DNA from: Pseudomonas sp. CFBP13508
Lineage (GTDB): Bacteria; Pseudomonadota; Gammaproteobacteria; Pseudomonadales; Pseudomonadaceae
NCBI RefSeq assembly: GCF_005233515.1
Contig: NZ_QFZZ01000002.1
Coordinates: forward strand, 744,001 to 808,000
DNA: 64,000 nucleotides
Direction: 5' to 3'
Position numbers and translations under genes: made by a program. Positions 1 through 14,223 of the stretch are shown one piece after another. Every line of letters starts with the position of its first letter. The first letter of the stretch is position 1. Below the pieces are notes generated by a model. That model had not been told where the DNA came from and did not search any database. It saw only the letters and a program-made list of their open reading frames with translations.

Positions 1-6
1 TTGCAT
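1..6 (-). CDS. ftsQ: Start of next dcw gene, probably ftsQ (partial)
   Basis: An ATG lies on the minus strand at 6-4, four bases after the ddlB stop, followed by one CAA codon before the window ends. In dcw clusters ddlB is normally followed by ftsQ, so this is probably the ftsQ start. Only two codons are visible, so the call rests on gene order alone. Confidence 0.4.
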
Positions 7-10
7 GGTC

Positions 11-2434
<2,424 letters not shown>

Positions 2435-2442
<8 letters not shown>

Positions 2443-3505
2443 GGGCCACCTCCAGACAGGTATCGACCACGCTACGGGTGGCATCGGGTTTGGCCAGTCG
2501 GCGGGCCGCTTGGGCCATTGCTTCGAGTCGTTGCGGTTGCATCAAGACCTCTGTCAGGCGCGCGGCAAGATCCGCGGCACCAGTCGTTCTTTGCGGCATC
2601 AGGAAGGCAGCGCCTTCGCGGGCCAAATAATCGGCGTTGCGGGTCTGGTGATCGTCGATCGCGTGGGGCAAAGGCACCAGCATCGAGGGCAGACCGGCGG
2701 CCGCCAGCTCACTGATGGTCAACGCGCCAGCGCGGCACACCACCAGGTCAGCCCAGCCATAGGCCTGGGCCATGTCTTTGATGAACGGCTGCACCTGCGC
2801 TTCCACACCCACGGCGCGGTAACGCTCGGCAGTCACTTCATCGTGATTTTTGCCGGCCTGATGAAACACTTCCGGGCGCAGGTCGGCAGCGACTTGGGCC
2901 AGGGCTTCAGGCAGCAACTTGTTCAACGGTTCTGCGCCCAGGCTGCCGCCAAGGATCAGCAAACGCGCTTTGCGTCCGGCCAGCGCCGGTCGCGATGTGT
3001 CGAGGAACAGCTCGCTGCGCACCGGATTACCGGTGGTACGGCGGCTGTCCGACAGAGTAAAGGTGTCGGGGAACGCTTCACACACTCGGGCGGCGAACGG
3101 CACCAGCAACCGATTGGCGGTGCCGGCGACAGCGTTCTGCTCGTGAACGATCACCGGCACGCCGGCCAGTTTCGCGGCAAGACCACCAGGACCAGTCACA
3201 TAACCGCCGAAGCCGACCACGCACACAGGCTTCAGGCGGCGCATGATCGCCCGCGCCTGCCACACCGATTTCAGCAGCATCAGCGGCGCCTTGAGCAGCG
3301 ACAGCTTGCCCTTGCCGCGCAGACCGCTGGCGTTGATCCGGTGCAGTTCAAGCCCAGCCGCCGGAACCAGTTCGTTTTCGATCCCGCGTGGCGTGCCGAG
3401 CCAGTGCACGGTATAGCCGCGCGCCTGAAACTCGCGGGCACAGGCCAGCGCCGGGAACACGTGGCCGCCGGTACCGCCGGCCATGATCAATACATTAGCG
3501 CCCAT
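2435..3505 (-). CDS. murG: UDP-GlcNAc--lipid I N-acetylglucosamine transferase
   Basis: MurG is a GT-B glycosyltransferase on the inner face of the cytoplasmic membrane that converts lipid I into lipid II. The 356 residues match the usual length. The N-terminal loop GGTGGH (10-15), HEQNAVAG in the N-terminal domain and [10 protein letters not shown] at the start of the C-terminal domain are family signatures. It sits between ftsW and murC with overlapping ends on both sides, as in other gammaproteobacterial dcw clusters. Confidence 0.97.
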
Positions 3506-4712
3506 GAGTCGGCTCCTCGGCGAAGTCGCTCTCCTGGAATTCCATCTCTTCGCTGCCCAGGTGGGTTCGACTCTCCCACTCGATGCGCAGCAACAGGCCG
3601 AGACAGGCGCAGCAGATCACCAGCGAGCTGCCGCCGTAACTGAGGAACGGCAAGGTCAGACCTTTGGTCGGCAGCAGGCCGACGTTCACACCGATGTTGA
3701 TCAGGAACTGACCAATCCACAGGAACGACAAACCGTAAGCCACGTAAGCGGCAAAGAACTGCTTGGCCTTCTCCGCCCACAGGCCGATGTACATGCCGCG
3801 AATACATACGAACACGAACAGCGCGACGGTGCACAGCGAACCGACCGCACCGAGTTCTTCGGCGAGTACCGAGAACACGAAGTCGGTGTGCGCTTCCGGC
3901 AGGTAGAACTGTTTCTGCACGCTGTTGCCCAGGCCAACGCCCAGCCACTCGCCGCGACCGAAAGCGATCAAGGCCTGCGACAACTGATAACCGGCGCCGA
4001 ACTGGTCGGCCCACGGGTCGGCGAAGTTGGTCAGACGCGCCATTCGATAGGGCTGCATCTGGATCAGCAGAACCACCGCGCCAACCGCCAGCACCACCAT
4101 CAGCGAGAAACGGAACAGTCCGACCCCGCCAAGAAACAGCATCGCCGCCGCGGCGCCCATCATTACCACGGTGGCACCGAAGTCCGGCTCCATCAGCAAC
4201 AGACCGGCCATCGGCAGCAGGACGATGAACGGCTTGAAAAAGCCCATCCAGCTCTCGCGCACTTCTTTCTGCCGGCGCACCAGATAACCGGCGAGGTAGA
4301 TCACCACGAACACCTTGGCGATTTCCGACGGCTGCACGTTGAAGAAGCTGAAACCGATCCAGCGCATCGAACCGTTCACTTCGCGGCCGATGCCGGGGAT
4401 GATCACCATCACCAACAGGCCGAACGCACCGATCAGCATCATCCAGCCGAGGCGCTGCCAAGTGGCGATCGGGATCATCATGGTGACGATGCACGCGCCC
4501 AGGCCCAGCACCACATAGATAAGGTGGCGAATCATGTAATACAGCGGACTGCCCGACTGCGCCGCCGCCACTTCGGTGGACGCCGAGGCGATCATGATCA
4601 GGCCGAGACCGAGCAGCGCCAGGCAACCGGCGAGCATCGGGAAGTCGAGGTCGATGCCACGCCCGGTGATCAGCGGCGACGGGTACGGCTTGATGATGTT
4701 TCTCAGGTTCAT
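3495..4712 (-). CDS. ftsW: SEDS-family septal peptidoglycan polymerase FtsW
   Basis: FtsW is the polytopic SEDS glycosyltransferase that polymerises lipid II at the septum with its partner FtsI, which is encoded in the same cluster. The 405-residue protein has about ten hydrophobic segments. It carries the SEDS-type stretch VFSVLAEELGAVGS and the late motif SYGGSSLVICCACLGLLL. Its first codons overlap the murD stop (4712/4709) and its end overlaps murG by 11 bases. Confidence 0.96.
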   Translation of the reverse strand: MNLRNIIKPYPSPLITGRGIDLDFPMLAGCLALLGLGLIMIASASTEVAAAQSGSPLYYMIRHLIYVVLGLGACIVTMMIPIATWQRLGWMMLIGAFGLLVMVIIPGIGREVNGSMRWIGFSFFNVQPSEIAKVFVVIYLAGYLVRRQKEVRESWMGFFKPFIVLLPMAGLLLMEPDFGATVVMMGAAAAMLFLGGVGLFRFSLMVVLAVGAVVLLIQMQPYRMARLTNFADPWADQFGAGYQLSQALIAFGRGEWLGVGLGNSVQKQFYLPEAHTDFVFSVLAEELGAVGSLCTVALFVFVCIRGMYIGLWAEKAKQFFAAYVAYGLSFLWIGQFLINIGVNVGLLPTKGLTLPFLSYGGSSLVICCACLGLLLRIEWESRTHLGSEEMEFQESDFAEEPTHGR

Positions 4713-6055
4713 GCCAGTTCCTCCACAGCGCGGACGAACTGGTGACCACGGTCTTCGTAATTCTTGAACATGTCGAAACTGGCGCAGGCCGGAGACAGCA
4801 GCACCACGTCACCCGGCTGGGCAGCGGCGCGGCATTGCTCAACGGCGTCAACCAGCGAGGTCGCGCGAATCAGCGGCACGGCATCACCGATGGCTGCGCC
4901 GATCTTGTCGGAGTCGCGGCCCATCAGCACCACAGCGCGGCAGTTCGCCGCCACCGGATCGCGCAAATCATTGAATTCGGCGCCCTTGCCGTCACCGCCG
5001 GCGATCAGAATGACCTTGCCGTCGATGTCCGTACCGAGGCCTTCGATCGCGGCCAGAGCGGCGCCAACGTTGGTGGCTTTGGAATCGTTGTAATAGGCCA
5101 CGCCGTCGAGATCGCGCACCCACTGGCAACGATGCTCGAGGCCGGCAAACGTGCGCAACGCCGCGAGCATGGCGTCGAACGGCAGGCCCACCGCGTGACC
5201 CAGTGCCAAGGCGGCGAGCGCGTTGGACTGGTTGTGTGCGCCGCGAATCTTCAGTTCACGCACCGGCATCAGGTTCTGGAATTCGAAGGCGAGGTACTTC
5301 TCGCCGTCTTCTTCGCGAATGCCGAACGCTTTGAAATCCGGTTTGCTCAGGCCAAAGGTCCAGCATGGCTGGCCTTCGCCGATCAATGGACGGCTCAGGG
5401 CGTCCTGACGGTTGACCACAAACTGCTTCGCGCCCCGGAAGATCCGGTGCTTGGCCAGGTGATAGGCCGGCAGACCGCTGTAGCGATCCATGTGGTCTTC
5501 GCTGATGTTCAGTACGGTGGCGACTTCGGCGTTGAGCTGGTCGGTGGTTTCCAGCTGGAAACTCGACAACTCCATGACGTACAGCTCGACGTCATCGCTG
5601 AGCAGATCCAGCGCCGGCGTGCCTAGGTTGCCGCCAACGGCGACGCGCTTGCCGGCCGCAGCCGCCATCTCGCCGACCAACGTGGTGACGGTGCTTTTCG
5701 CGTTGGAACCGGTGATCGCGACGATCGGCGCCCGCGCGTTACGCGCGAACAACTCGATGTCGCCGGACATTTTCACGCCACGGGCCGCAGCGGCTTGCAG
5801 GGCCGGAGTCGCCAGAGCCAGGCCGGGGCTCACGTAGAGCTCGTCGGCACGGCAGAGGAATTCGACGTCCAGCTCGCCACAACGCACTTCCACGTGCGGA
5901 TAGTCACGCTTGAGCGTGGCCAGTTCCGGTGGATTTTCCCGCGTGTCGGCCACAGCAAACGACGTGCCCCGGTTCGCCAGGAAGCGAACCAGGGACATGC
6001 CGCTCTTGCCGAGGCCGACAACGATGCGGAAGTGGTCAGAAGCGATCAGAGACAC
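4709..6055 (-). CDS. murD: UDP-N-acetylmuramoyl-L-alanine--D-glutamate ligase
   Basis: MurD adds D-glutamate as the second residue of the stem peptide. The 448 residues show the N-terminal nucleotide-sugar-binding fold (VGLGKSGMS, about 13-21) and the ligase P-loop GSNAKSTVTT (116-125). The conserved SEDHMDRY and YYNDSKATN segments are also present. It lies between mraY (5-bp gap) and ftsW (4-bp overlap), its standard position. Confidence 0.97.
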   Translation of the reverse strand: MSLIASDHFRIVVGLGKSGMSLVRFLANRGTSFAVADTRENPPELATLKRDYPHVEVRCGELDVEFLCRADELYVSPGLALATPALQAAAARGVKMSGDIELFARNARAPIVAITGSNAKSTVTTLVGEMAAAAGKRVAVGGNLGTPALDLLSDDVELYVMELSSFQLETTDQLNAEVATVLNISEDHMDRYSGLPAYHLAKHRIFRGAKQFVVNRQDALSRPLIGEGQPCWTFGLSKPDFKAFGIREEDGEKYLAFEFQNLMPVRELKIRGAHNQSNALAALALGHAVGLPFDAMLAALRTFAGLEHRCQWVRDLDGVAYYNDSKATNVGAALAAIEGLGTDIDGKVILIAGGDGKGAEFNDLRDPVAANCRAVVLMGRDSDKIGAAIGDAVPLIRATSLVDAVEQCRAAAQPGDVVLLSPACASFDMFKNYEDRGHQFVRAVEELA

Positions 6056-6060
6056 TCGTT

Positions 6061-7143
6061 CTACCTCAGCTTCAGGGTGGCAAGGCCGACCAGGACCAGA
6101 ATCACGGTAATGATCCAGAAACGGACGATCACGCGCGGCTCGGGCCAGCCCTTGAGTTCAAAGTGGTGGTGAATCGGCGCCATGCGGAACACACGGCGAC
6201 CGGTGAGCTTAAAGGAGGCAACCTGAATGACCACTGACAGGGTTTCCATCACGAACACGCCGCCCATGATGAACAGGACGATTTCCTGACGGACGATAAC
6301 CGCGATGGTGCCCAGTGCCGCGCCGAGTGCCAGGGCACCGACGTCGCCCATGAACACTTGCGCCGGATAGGTGTTGAACCAGAGGAAACCGAGGCCGGCA
6401 CCGATCAGCGCACCGCAGAACACAATCAGCTCGCCCGCGCCCGGCACGTAAGGAATCAGCAGGTATTCGGCGAATTTCACGTTACCCGACAGGTAGCAGA
6501 AAATCCCCAGGCCGCCGCCGACCATCACGGTTGGCATGATCGCCAGGCCGTCGAGGCCGTCAGTCAGGTTGACCGCGTTGCTCGAACCGACAATCACAAA
6601 GTAGGTCAGCACGATGAAACCGGCGCCCAGCGGGATGCTGTAGTCCTTGAGCATCGGCAGGATCAGCGTGGTTTCCACCGGCGTCGCGGCAGTCATATAA
6701 AGGAAGATCGCTGCGCCGAGGCCGAACACCGACTGCCAGAAGTATTTCCAGCGGCTCGGCAGGCCACGGGAGTTTTTCTCGATGACTTTGCGGTAATCGT
6801 CGACCCAGCCGATGGCGCCGAACAGCAGGGTCACCAGCAGCACCACCCAGACGTAGCGGTTGCTCAGGTCAGCCCAGAGCAGCGTGCTGACGCCGATCGA
6901 CGACAGGATCAACGCGCCACCCATGGTCGGCGTACCGGATTTGGACAGGTGCGATTGCGGGCCGTCGTTACGTACCGATTGGCCGATCTGACGGTTCTGC
7001 AGAGTACGGATCATCCACGGGCCATAGCACAGCGACAAGACCAGCGCGGTCAGCACACCGAGAATCCCGCGCAGGGTCAGGTACTGGAAGACCGCGAAGC
7101 CTTTGTAGAACTGTTGCAGATACTCCGCTAGCAGCAGCAGCAT
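6061..7143 (-). CDS. mraY: Phospho-N-acetylmuramoyl-pentapeptide-transferase
   Basis: MraY is an integral membrane enzyme that moves phospho-MurNAc-pentapeptide onto undecaprenyl phosphate to make lipid I. With the ATG at 7143 ([10 protein letters not shown]) the protein is 360 residues, the usual size. That start shares its A with the murF stop (TAATG). The catalytic aspartate pair D115-D116 sits in GWVDDYRKV. The [11 protein letters not shown] loop and the [11 protein letters not shown] segment follow, and about ten hydrophobic helices are visible. The frame extends nine codons upstream into murF without a better start. Confidence 0.97.
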   Translation of the reverse strand: MLLLLAEYLQQFYKGFAVFQYLTLRGILGVLTALVLSLCYGPWMIRTLQNRQIGQSVRNDGPQSHLSKSGTPTMGGALILSSIGVSTLLWADLSNRYVWVVLLVTLLFGAIGWVDDYRKVIEKNSRGLPSRWKYFWQSVFGLGAAIFLYMTAATPVETTLILPMLKDYSIPLGAGFIVLTYFVIVGSSNAVNLTDGLDGLAIMPTVMVGGGLGIFCYLSGNVKFAEYLLIPYVPGAGELIVFCGALIGAGLGFLWFNTYPAQVFMGDVGALALGAALGTIAVIVRQEIVLFIMGGVFVMETLSVVIQVASFKLTGRRVFRMAPIHHHFELKGWPEPRVIVRFWIITVILVLVGLATLKLR

Positions 7144-8510
7144 TAATGTTTCTCCAGACTGGACCCGCACAGAGCCGCAACGATGTTTTCCATCGCTGCG
7201 CTGCGCGAACCCTTGATCAAAATGGTGGTGTTTGTGTCCTGCTCGGCGGCGAGGGCCTGGATCAGCTCGGCCTGGGTGCCGAAGTGCTGCGCCTGCTCAC
7301 CGAAAGCGTTTACCGCGTGGACCATGTTCGGCCCGACCGCGTAAAGCGCGGAAACCTTGCCTCGGGCGTACTCGCCCACGTCGCGGTGCCCCTGCTCCGC
7401 CCAGTCGCCCAACTCGCCGATATCCCCGAGCACCAGGACGGTGCGGCCGGAAAAGCCGGCGAGTATATCAACGGCCGCGCACATCGAGGTGGGGTTTGCG
7501 TTGTAGGTGTCGTCGATCACGCGCATGCCGTTTTTCGCCAGTTGCGCGACAGTGCGACCCTTGACCGGTTGCACCGCGCCGAGGCCGGTGGCGATGCCGA
7601 ACAGCGACACGCCCAAGGCATGGGCAGCAGCAGCGGCAGCCAGGGCATTGGCGACGTTATGGGTACCGAGCAGGTTCAGTTGCACGCGCTCACTGCCTTC
7701 AGGCGTGTGCAGATTGAACGCCGGGCAACCACGGGCATCAGTGGCCAGATCGCTGGCATGGAAATTCGCCTCGCTGTTGCTCAGGGCGAAGGTCAGCACC
7801 TGACGACCGGCAGCGCGGGTCTTCCAGATACCGAAAGCCTTGTCATCGAGGTTGAGCACGGCGATGCCATCGGCGGCCAGACCCTCGATGATTTCGCCTT
7901 TGGCTTCGACGATTTTTTCCGGACCGCCGAACTCACCGACGTGAGCGGTGCCGGCGTTGTTCAGGATCGCTACGTGCGGCTTGGTCAGCCCGACGGTGTA
8001 GGCGATTTCACCGAGACGCGAGGCGCCCAGTTCGATCACGGCCGAGGTGTGCTCCGGCGCCAGTTCGATCAGGGTCAGCGGGACGCCGAGGTCGTTGTTC
8101 AGGTTGCCACGGGTCGCCAGCACCGGACCGCGCGTGCGCAGGATGCTCGCGAGCATTTCCTTGACCGTGGTCTTGCCACTGGAACCGGTCACCGCCGCCA
8201 CTGGCTGGGTGAACGCAGCACGGTTCAACGCGCCGAGTTGGCCCAGCGCCTGACGGGTGTCCTTGACCAGCAATTGCGGCAACGCGCTGTCGGCGACTTC
8301 GCGCTCGACCAGTGCCGCCACGGCGCCTTTACCGGCAACGTCGTTCAGATAATCATGACCGTCGAAACGCGGGCCGGTCAGGGCGATGAACAACTGGCCG
8401 GGCTGAATGGCGCGGCTGTCGATGCTGACGCCGTCGAAACTCGCGTCAGCGCCGATCAAACGGGCTTCGAGTGCGTTGGTCAGTTCGCTGAGTGTCAGGG
8501 CCTTAAGCAT
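7143..8510 (-). CDS. murF: UDP-MurNAc-tripeptide--D-alanyl-D-alanine ligase
   Basis: MurF joins the D-Ala-D-Ala dipeptide made by Ddl to UDP-MurNAc-tripeptide and completes the soluble precursor. The 455 residues include the N-terminal recognition segment [16 protein letters not shown] (about 29-44), the P-loop [12 protein letters not shown] (109-120) and the [11 protein letters not shown] segment. Its start overlaps the end of murE by eight bases, and its stop codon overlaps the mraY start. Confidence 0.97.
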   Translation of the reverse strand: MLKALTLSELTNALEARLIGADASFDGVSIDSRAIQPGQLFIALTGPRFDGHDYLNDVAGKGAVAALVEREVADSALPQLLVKDTRQALGQLGALNRAAFTQPVAAVTGSSGKTTVKEMLASILRTRGPVLATRGNLNNDLGVPLTLIELAPEHTSAVIELGASRLGEIAYTVGLTKPHVAILNNAGTAHVGEFGGPEKIVEAKGEIIEGLAADGIAVLNLDDKAFGIWKTRAAGRQVLTFALSNSEANFHASDLATDARGCPAFNLHTPEGSERVQLNLLGTHNVANALAAAAAAHALGVSLFGIATGLGAVQPVKGRTVAQLAKNGMRVIDDTYNANPTSMCAAVDILAGFSGRTVLVLGDIGELGDWAEQGHRDVGEYARGKVSALYAVGPNMVHAVNAFGEQAQHFGTQAELIQALAAEQDTNTTILIKGSRSAAMENIVAALCGSSLEKH

Positions 8511-9965
8511 GGGCCACCTCCCACGCGGTCAGGGCGCGATCGGCCTCGACCAGATCGGAAAACGCATGGCGCACGCCGTTGATTTCCTGATAGTCCTCAT
8601 GACCTTTGCCGGCCAGCACAATGACGTCATCAGCGGTTGCGCCAGCAATCAATTGCGCAATGGCCTGGCCGCGACCGGCGACGAAAGTGACTTTATCCAC
8701 AGCGCTGAAACCGGCGCGGATGTCGTCGAAAATCACCGCAGGATCTTCGGTGCGCGGGTTGTCGTCGGTCACCAGCACTTGGTCGGCCAGACGCTCGACC
8801 ACTTCGGCCATCAACGGACGTTTGCCGCGATCGCGATCACCGCCGCAGCCGAACAGGCACAGCAATTGGCCTTTGACGTGCGGGCGCAGTGCGGTAAGAA
8901 CTTTTTCCAGCGCATCGGGCGTGTGGGCGTAATCGACCACCACCAGCGGTTGCGTACCACCACCCAGACGCTGCATGCGTCCGGCCGGGCCTTCGAGCTT
9001 GGGCAGCACTTTGAGAATTTCGTCGAGGGCGTAATCCAGACCGAGCAAGGCGCCGACTGCGGCCAGCACGTTGCTCAGGTTGAAACGGCCGAGCAGCGTA
9101 CTGCGCAGGTGATGTTCGCCCTGCGGCGTGACCAGCGTGGCGCGCACGCCGTGGTCGTCGAACTGCGCTTCGCGGCAGAACAGGTACGCGCTGCTGTCGA
9201 GCAGGCTGTAGGTGATCAAGCGCGAATCGCGTTTTTCCGCCGCCAGTTGCCGACCGAAATCGTCGTCGAGGTTGACCACGCGGCACTTCAAATCATTCCA
9301 GGCAAACAGCTTGGCCTTGGCCTCGGCGTAGGCCTGCATGGTGCCGTGGTAATCCAGGTGATCGCGGGACAGGTTGGTCATCACCGCCACGTCGAACGCC
9401 AGCGCGGTGACCCGGCCCTGATCCAGACCGTGGGACGACACTTCCATGGCCACGGCTTTCGCGCCGGCCTTTTTCAGATCACCCAGGGTCGCTTGCACCG
9501 CAATCGGATTCGGCGTGGTGTGCAGGCCACTTTCCAGCGCGCCGTAGAAACCGGAACCCAGCGTGCCGACGATGCCGCAATGCTGGCCGAGCAGATCCAG
9601 CGCCTGCGCGACCAGTTGGGTCACGCTGGTCTTGCCATTGGTGCCGGTGACACCGATCAGATTCAGGTGATGACTCGGCTCACCGTAAAAACGCCCGGCG
9701 ATGTCCGACAGCTGCGCCGCCAGACCCTTGACCGGAATCAGCGGCACGTCAGTGATCGGCAGCACGGTGGCGCCTTCGACTTCATAAGCCACGGCAGCCG
9801 CGCCGCGTTGCAAGGCATCGGCGATGTGCGCACGGCCATCGAAGCGGCCACCGGGCACGGCGAGAAACAGATCGCCGGCGCGCACGTTGCGGCTGTCCAG
9901 CGCCAGTTCACGGATCAACAGATCATGGCCGGCGTGGGGAAATATCTTGTTCAGACTTAATGACA

Positions 9966-9966
<1 letters not shown>
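8503..9966 (-). CDS. murE: UDP-MurNAc-L-alanyl-D-glutamate--2,6-diaminopimelate ligase
   Basis: MurE adds the third stem-peptide residue. The 487-residue protein has the P-loop GTNGKTSVTQL (108-118). It also has DNPR (402-405), the signature of enzymes that use meso-diaminopimelate rather than lysine, as expected in a Gram-negative. ALDSRNVRAGDLFLAV near residues 22-37 is the uridine-nucleotide recognition region. It overlaps ftsI by one base and murF by eight. Confidence 0.97.
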
Positions 9967-11994
<2,028 letters not shown>

Positions 11995-11998
<4 letters not shown>

Positions 11999-12942
11999 CG
12001 CAACTTCTCCGCGACACGCATGACGGCGCTACGGGAACGTGGGTTGACTTTGAGTTCGGCGTCGGAGGCCGTCTGCGCTTTGCCGTGGATTTTGATTTTC
12101 GGTTCGAAGGCGACGTGGCGAACCGGCAGGTTGCGCGGCAGGTTGTCGGCTTCGCCTTTCACCAGCTTGCGCATGAACAGTTTGACGATGCGGTCTTCCA
12201 GCGAGTGGAAGCTGATGACCACCAGACGGCCGCCAACTTCCAGCGCTTCCAGCGCGGCGTCGAGACCGGCTTCCAGATCGCCGAGTTCGTTATTGACGTG
12301 AATGCGCAAACCCTGGAACGCGCGGGTAGCCGGGTTCTTGCCCTTTTCCCACGCCGGGTTGGCGACTTTCAGCACTTCGGCCAGATCGGCGGTGCGCTCG
12401 AACGGTTTGATGTCACGACGCTCGGCGACGGCGCGGGCCATGCGCCCGGAGAAACGTTCTTCGCCGTATTCCTTGAACACCCGGGCGATTTCTTCCACCG
12501 GCGCGGTGTTGACGAATTCGGCAGCGCTGATGCCGCGGGACGGGTCCATGCGCATGTCCAGCGGACCGTCATTGAGGAAACTGAAGCCGCGCTCAGCGTC
12601 GTCAAGCTGCGGCGACGACACGCCGAGGTCGAGCAGAATGCCGCTGACCTTGCCGGTCAGGCCTTGCTCGGCAACCACCGAACCGAGCTCGGCAAAGCTG
12701 CGCTGCACAACGACAAAGCGGCCGTCTTCGGCCGCTAGCGTTTGCCCGGTGGCAATCGCTTGAGGATCCTTGTCGAATCCGATGAGTCGACCGTCCGGCC
12801 CGAGCTGGCTGAGGATCAACCGACTGTGCCCGCCGCGCCCGAACGTGCCATCCAGATAGCAGCCATCAGGACGTACGGCGAGAGCCTCGACGGCTTCGTC
12901 AAGCAGTACGGTGATGTGGTTAAAGCCGCTATCAATAGTCAC
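11995..12942 (-). CDS. rsmH: 16S rRNA (cytosine(1402)-N(4))-methyltransferase
   Basis: RsmH (MraW) uses S-adenosylmethionine to methylate N4 of C1402 in the ribosomal decoding centre. The 315 residues include the N-terminal [13 protein letters not shown] and the SAM-binding [10 protein letters not shown] (about 31-40). Further family segments are [28 protein letters not shown] and the late [14 protein letters not shown]. It is the second gene of the cluster and overlaps mraZ by four bases. Confidence 0.97.
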
Positions 12943-13394
12943 AGGATCAAATCACGCAGTTCATCAGGCATCGCGCCCGGTTGTTGAATAGCAGCAAGGT
13001 CAGCGGCAGATACCGCGTTCCATGCATCCTCGTCCCACAATTGGAACTTGTTCAGCTGGCCGACCAGCATCGCGCGCTTATCGAGCTTGGCGTATTCGCG
13101 CAAACGCGGCGGAACCAGGAAACGACCACTGCCATCGAGTTCGAGGTCGACGGCATTACCAATCAATAAACGTTGCAGGCGACGGTTCTCTTCGCGAAGC
13201 GAAGGGAGTGCGCGCAACTTGGTTTCAATAATTTCCCACTCATCGAGCGGATAGACACACAGGCATGGATCAACGGCATCAATGGTCACGATCAATTGGC
13301 CGGAACTGCGCGAATCGAGCTCGTCACGGTACCGGCTCGGCATGGCGAGACGGCCCTTTGCATCGAGACTGATAGCGTTAGCTCCGCGAAACAC
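12939..13394 (-). CDS. mraZ: Transcriptional regulator MraZ
   Basis: MraZ is a ring-forming DNA-binding protein that represses its own dcw promoter in E. coli. The 151 residues contain two AbrB/SpoVT-type halves, each with the DAKGRL/DGSGRF-like beta hairpin ([19 protein letters not shown] and [19 protein letters not shown]). The start is a GTG at 13394 with a GGAG about ten bases upstream. Just ahead of it lie a sigma-70-type promoter and three 10-bp-phased repeats that resemble its own operator. Confidence 0.96.
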   Translation of the reverse strand: MFRGANAISLDAKGRLAMPSRYRDELDSRSSGQLIVTIDAVDPCLCVYPLDEWEIIETKLRALPSLREENRRLQRLLIGNAVDLELDGSGRFLVPPRLREYAKLDKRAMLVGQLNKFQLWDEDAWNAVSAADLAAIQQPGAMPDELRDLIL

Positions 13395-13436
13395 GTCAGC
13401 GTTTCTCCAATTTTTATCGTTTTGAGCTCAAAAAAC

Positions 13437-13462
13437 CCACTTCATGCCACTTTCCGCCACTT
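13437..13462 (-). promoter_or_regulatory. Probable MraZ operator: three AAGTGG repeats
   Basis: On the minus strand the hexamer AAGTGG occurs three times at exact 10-bp steps (plus-strand complements at 57-62, 47-52 and 37-42 of 13400). Known MraZ boxes are TGGG/GTGG-type direct repeats at one helical turn near the mra promoter. Here the repeats begin at the predicted transcription start, so bound MraZ would block initiation or early elongation. Confidence 0.75.
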
Positions 13463-13468
13463 GCGCAC

Positions 13469-13498
13469 ACTATAGGAATGCGCCCACCACACCGTCAA
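13469..13498 (-). promoter_or_regulatory. Sigma-70-type promoter of the dcw cluster
   Basis: Read on the minus strand, TTGACG (13498-13493) is followed after 18 bases by TATAGT (13474-13469). Both hexamers are close to consensus. The predicted start near 13462 gives a leader of about 70 nt before the mraZ GTG. It is the best promoter candidate upstream of the mraZ-to-ddlB run. Confidence 0.75.
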
Positions 13499-13501
13499 GG
13501 C

Positions 13502-13632
13502 GCGGATTAAAGGAAAAGCCTTACAGAACGGAGATTTAGCGACGTAAAAGGAGGCTCAACGAGAATCTGACGTGAAGTTTCGACCAATAACTTGATGCAG
13601 CACTGACAGCTGCGCTCGAAAGTTAAAGTAGT
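13502..13632. other. Non-coding stretch upstream of the dcw promoter
   Basis: Together with the promoter and candidate RNA this forms about 400 bases without a gene between mraZ and rnpB. It is AT-richer than the flanking coding DNA. I see no convincing open frame or palindrome in this part. Confidence 0.5.
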
Positions 13633-13773
13633 TTGTTAAGAGTAAGATTTTTTCGGTATTACAAAGGCGCTTCGGCTGTTGATTGAAGCAGGGTGGGAAA
13701 AGGCTATTACCGCGTTTGCCGCTGCCGGAGTTTCAGACCAGGCCGGCTGATATTACACAGCCGCGTCTTTTTT
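13633..13773 (+). ncRNA. Candidate small RNA between mraZ and rnpB
   Basis: On the plus strand TTGTTA (13633-13638), an 18-base spacer and TATTAC (13657-13662) form a fair promoter. About 105 bases further on, a CGGCTG/CAGCCG hairpin (13744-13763) is followed by six T (13768-13773), a typical intrinsic terminator. No open frame or neighbouring gene on this strand needs that terminator. A transcript of about 105 nt from near 13669 is therefore plausible. I do not recognise its sequence. Confidence 0.35.
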
Positions 13774-13800
13774 GTTTCAAGCAGGGAAAGAAAAAGGTGG

Positions 13801-14150
13801 AGAGTCGATCTGTAAGCCGGGTTCTGTCTTGAACAGTCATTCGTCTACGATGGCCATCACTGGACATCTTTAGCAACCTACCCGGTCCCAGCGCGGGCCA
13901 CGCCTTGGGACCCTATTTGGTCTTGCTCCAAGTGGGGTTTACCTAGCCACGAACTGTTGCCAGACGTGCGGTGCGCTCTTACCGCACCTTTTCACCCTTA
14001 CCGGCGCTTGCGCGCTTAGGCGGTTATTTTCTGTGGCACTTTCCGTAGGCTCACGCCTCCCAGGCATTACCTGGCACTTCGCCCTATGGAGCCCGGACTT
14101 TCCTCCCCCCCCTAATTTTCATAGAGGGCAGCGACTGTCCGATCGACTCT
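13801..14150 (-). ncRNA. rnpB: RNase P RNA (catalytic M1 RNA, type A)
   Basis: The ribozyme that trims tRNA 5' leaders is encoded on the minus strand. The conserved core AGGAAAGTCCGGGCTCC appears near the 5' part, and AGACAGAACCCGGCTTACAG near the 3' end. The two ends (AGAGTCGATC and GATCGACTCT) pair to form helix P1. The length, about 350 nt, fits gammaproteobacterial type A RNA. Exact ends are inferred from the P1 pairing. Confidence 0.95.
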
Positions 14151-14159
14151 CCGCCGCGA

Positions 14160-14188
14160 AGGTTAACGGCAGAGCGCCGGAAGAACAA
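14160..14188 (-). promoter_or_regulatory. Probable rnpB promoter
   Basis: On the minus strand TTGTTC (14188-14183) and TAACCT (14165-14160) are 17 bases apart. The -10 element lies nine bases before the P1 5' strand of rnpB. The match to consensus is moderate, but position and spacing are right for a stable-RNA promoter. Confidence 0.45.
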
Positions 14189-14223
14189 GCGCTAAAACCC
14201 TCAAGAACGCCATGGGCGACGGC

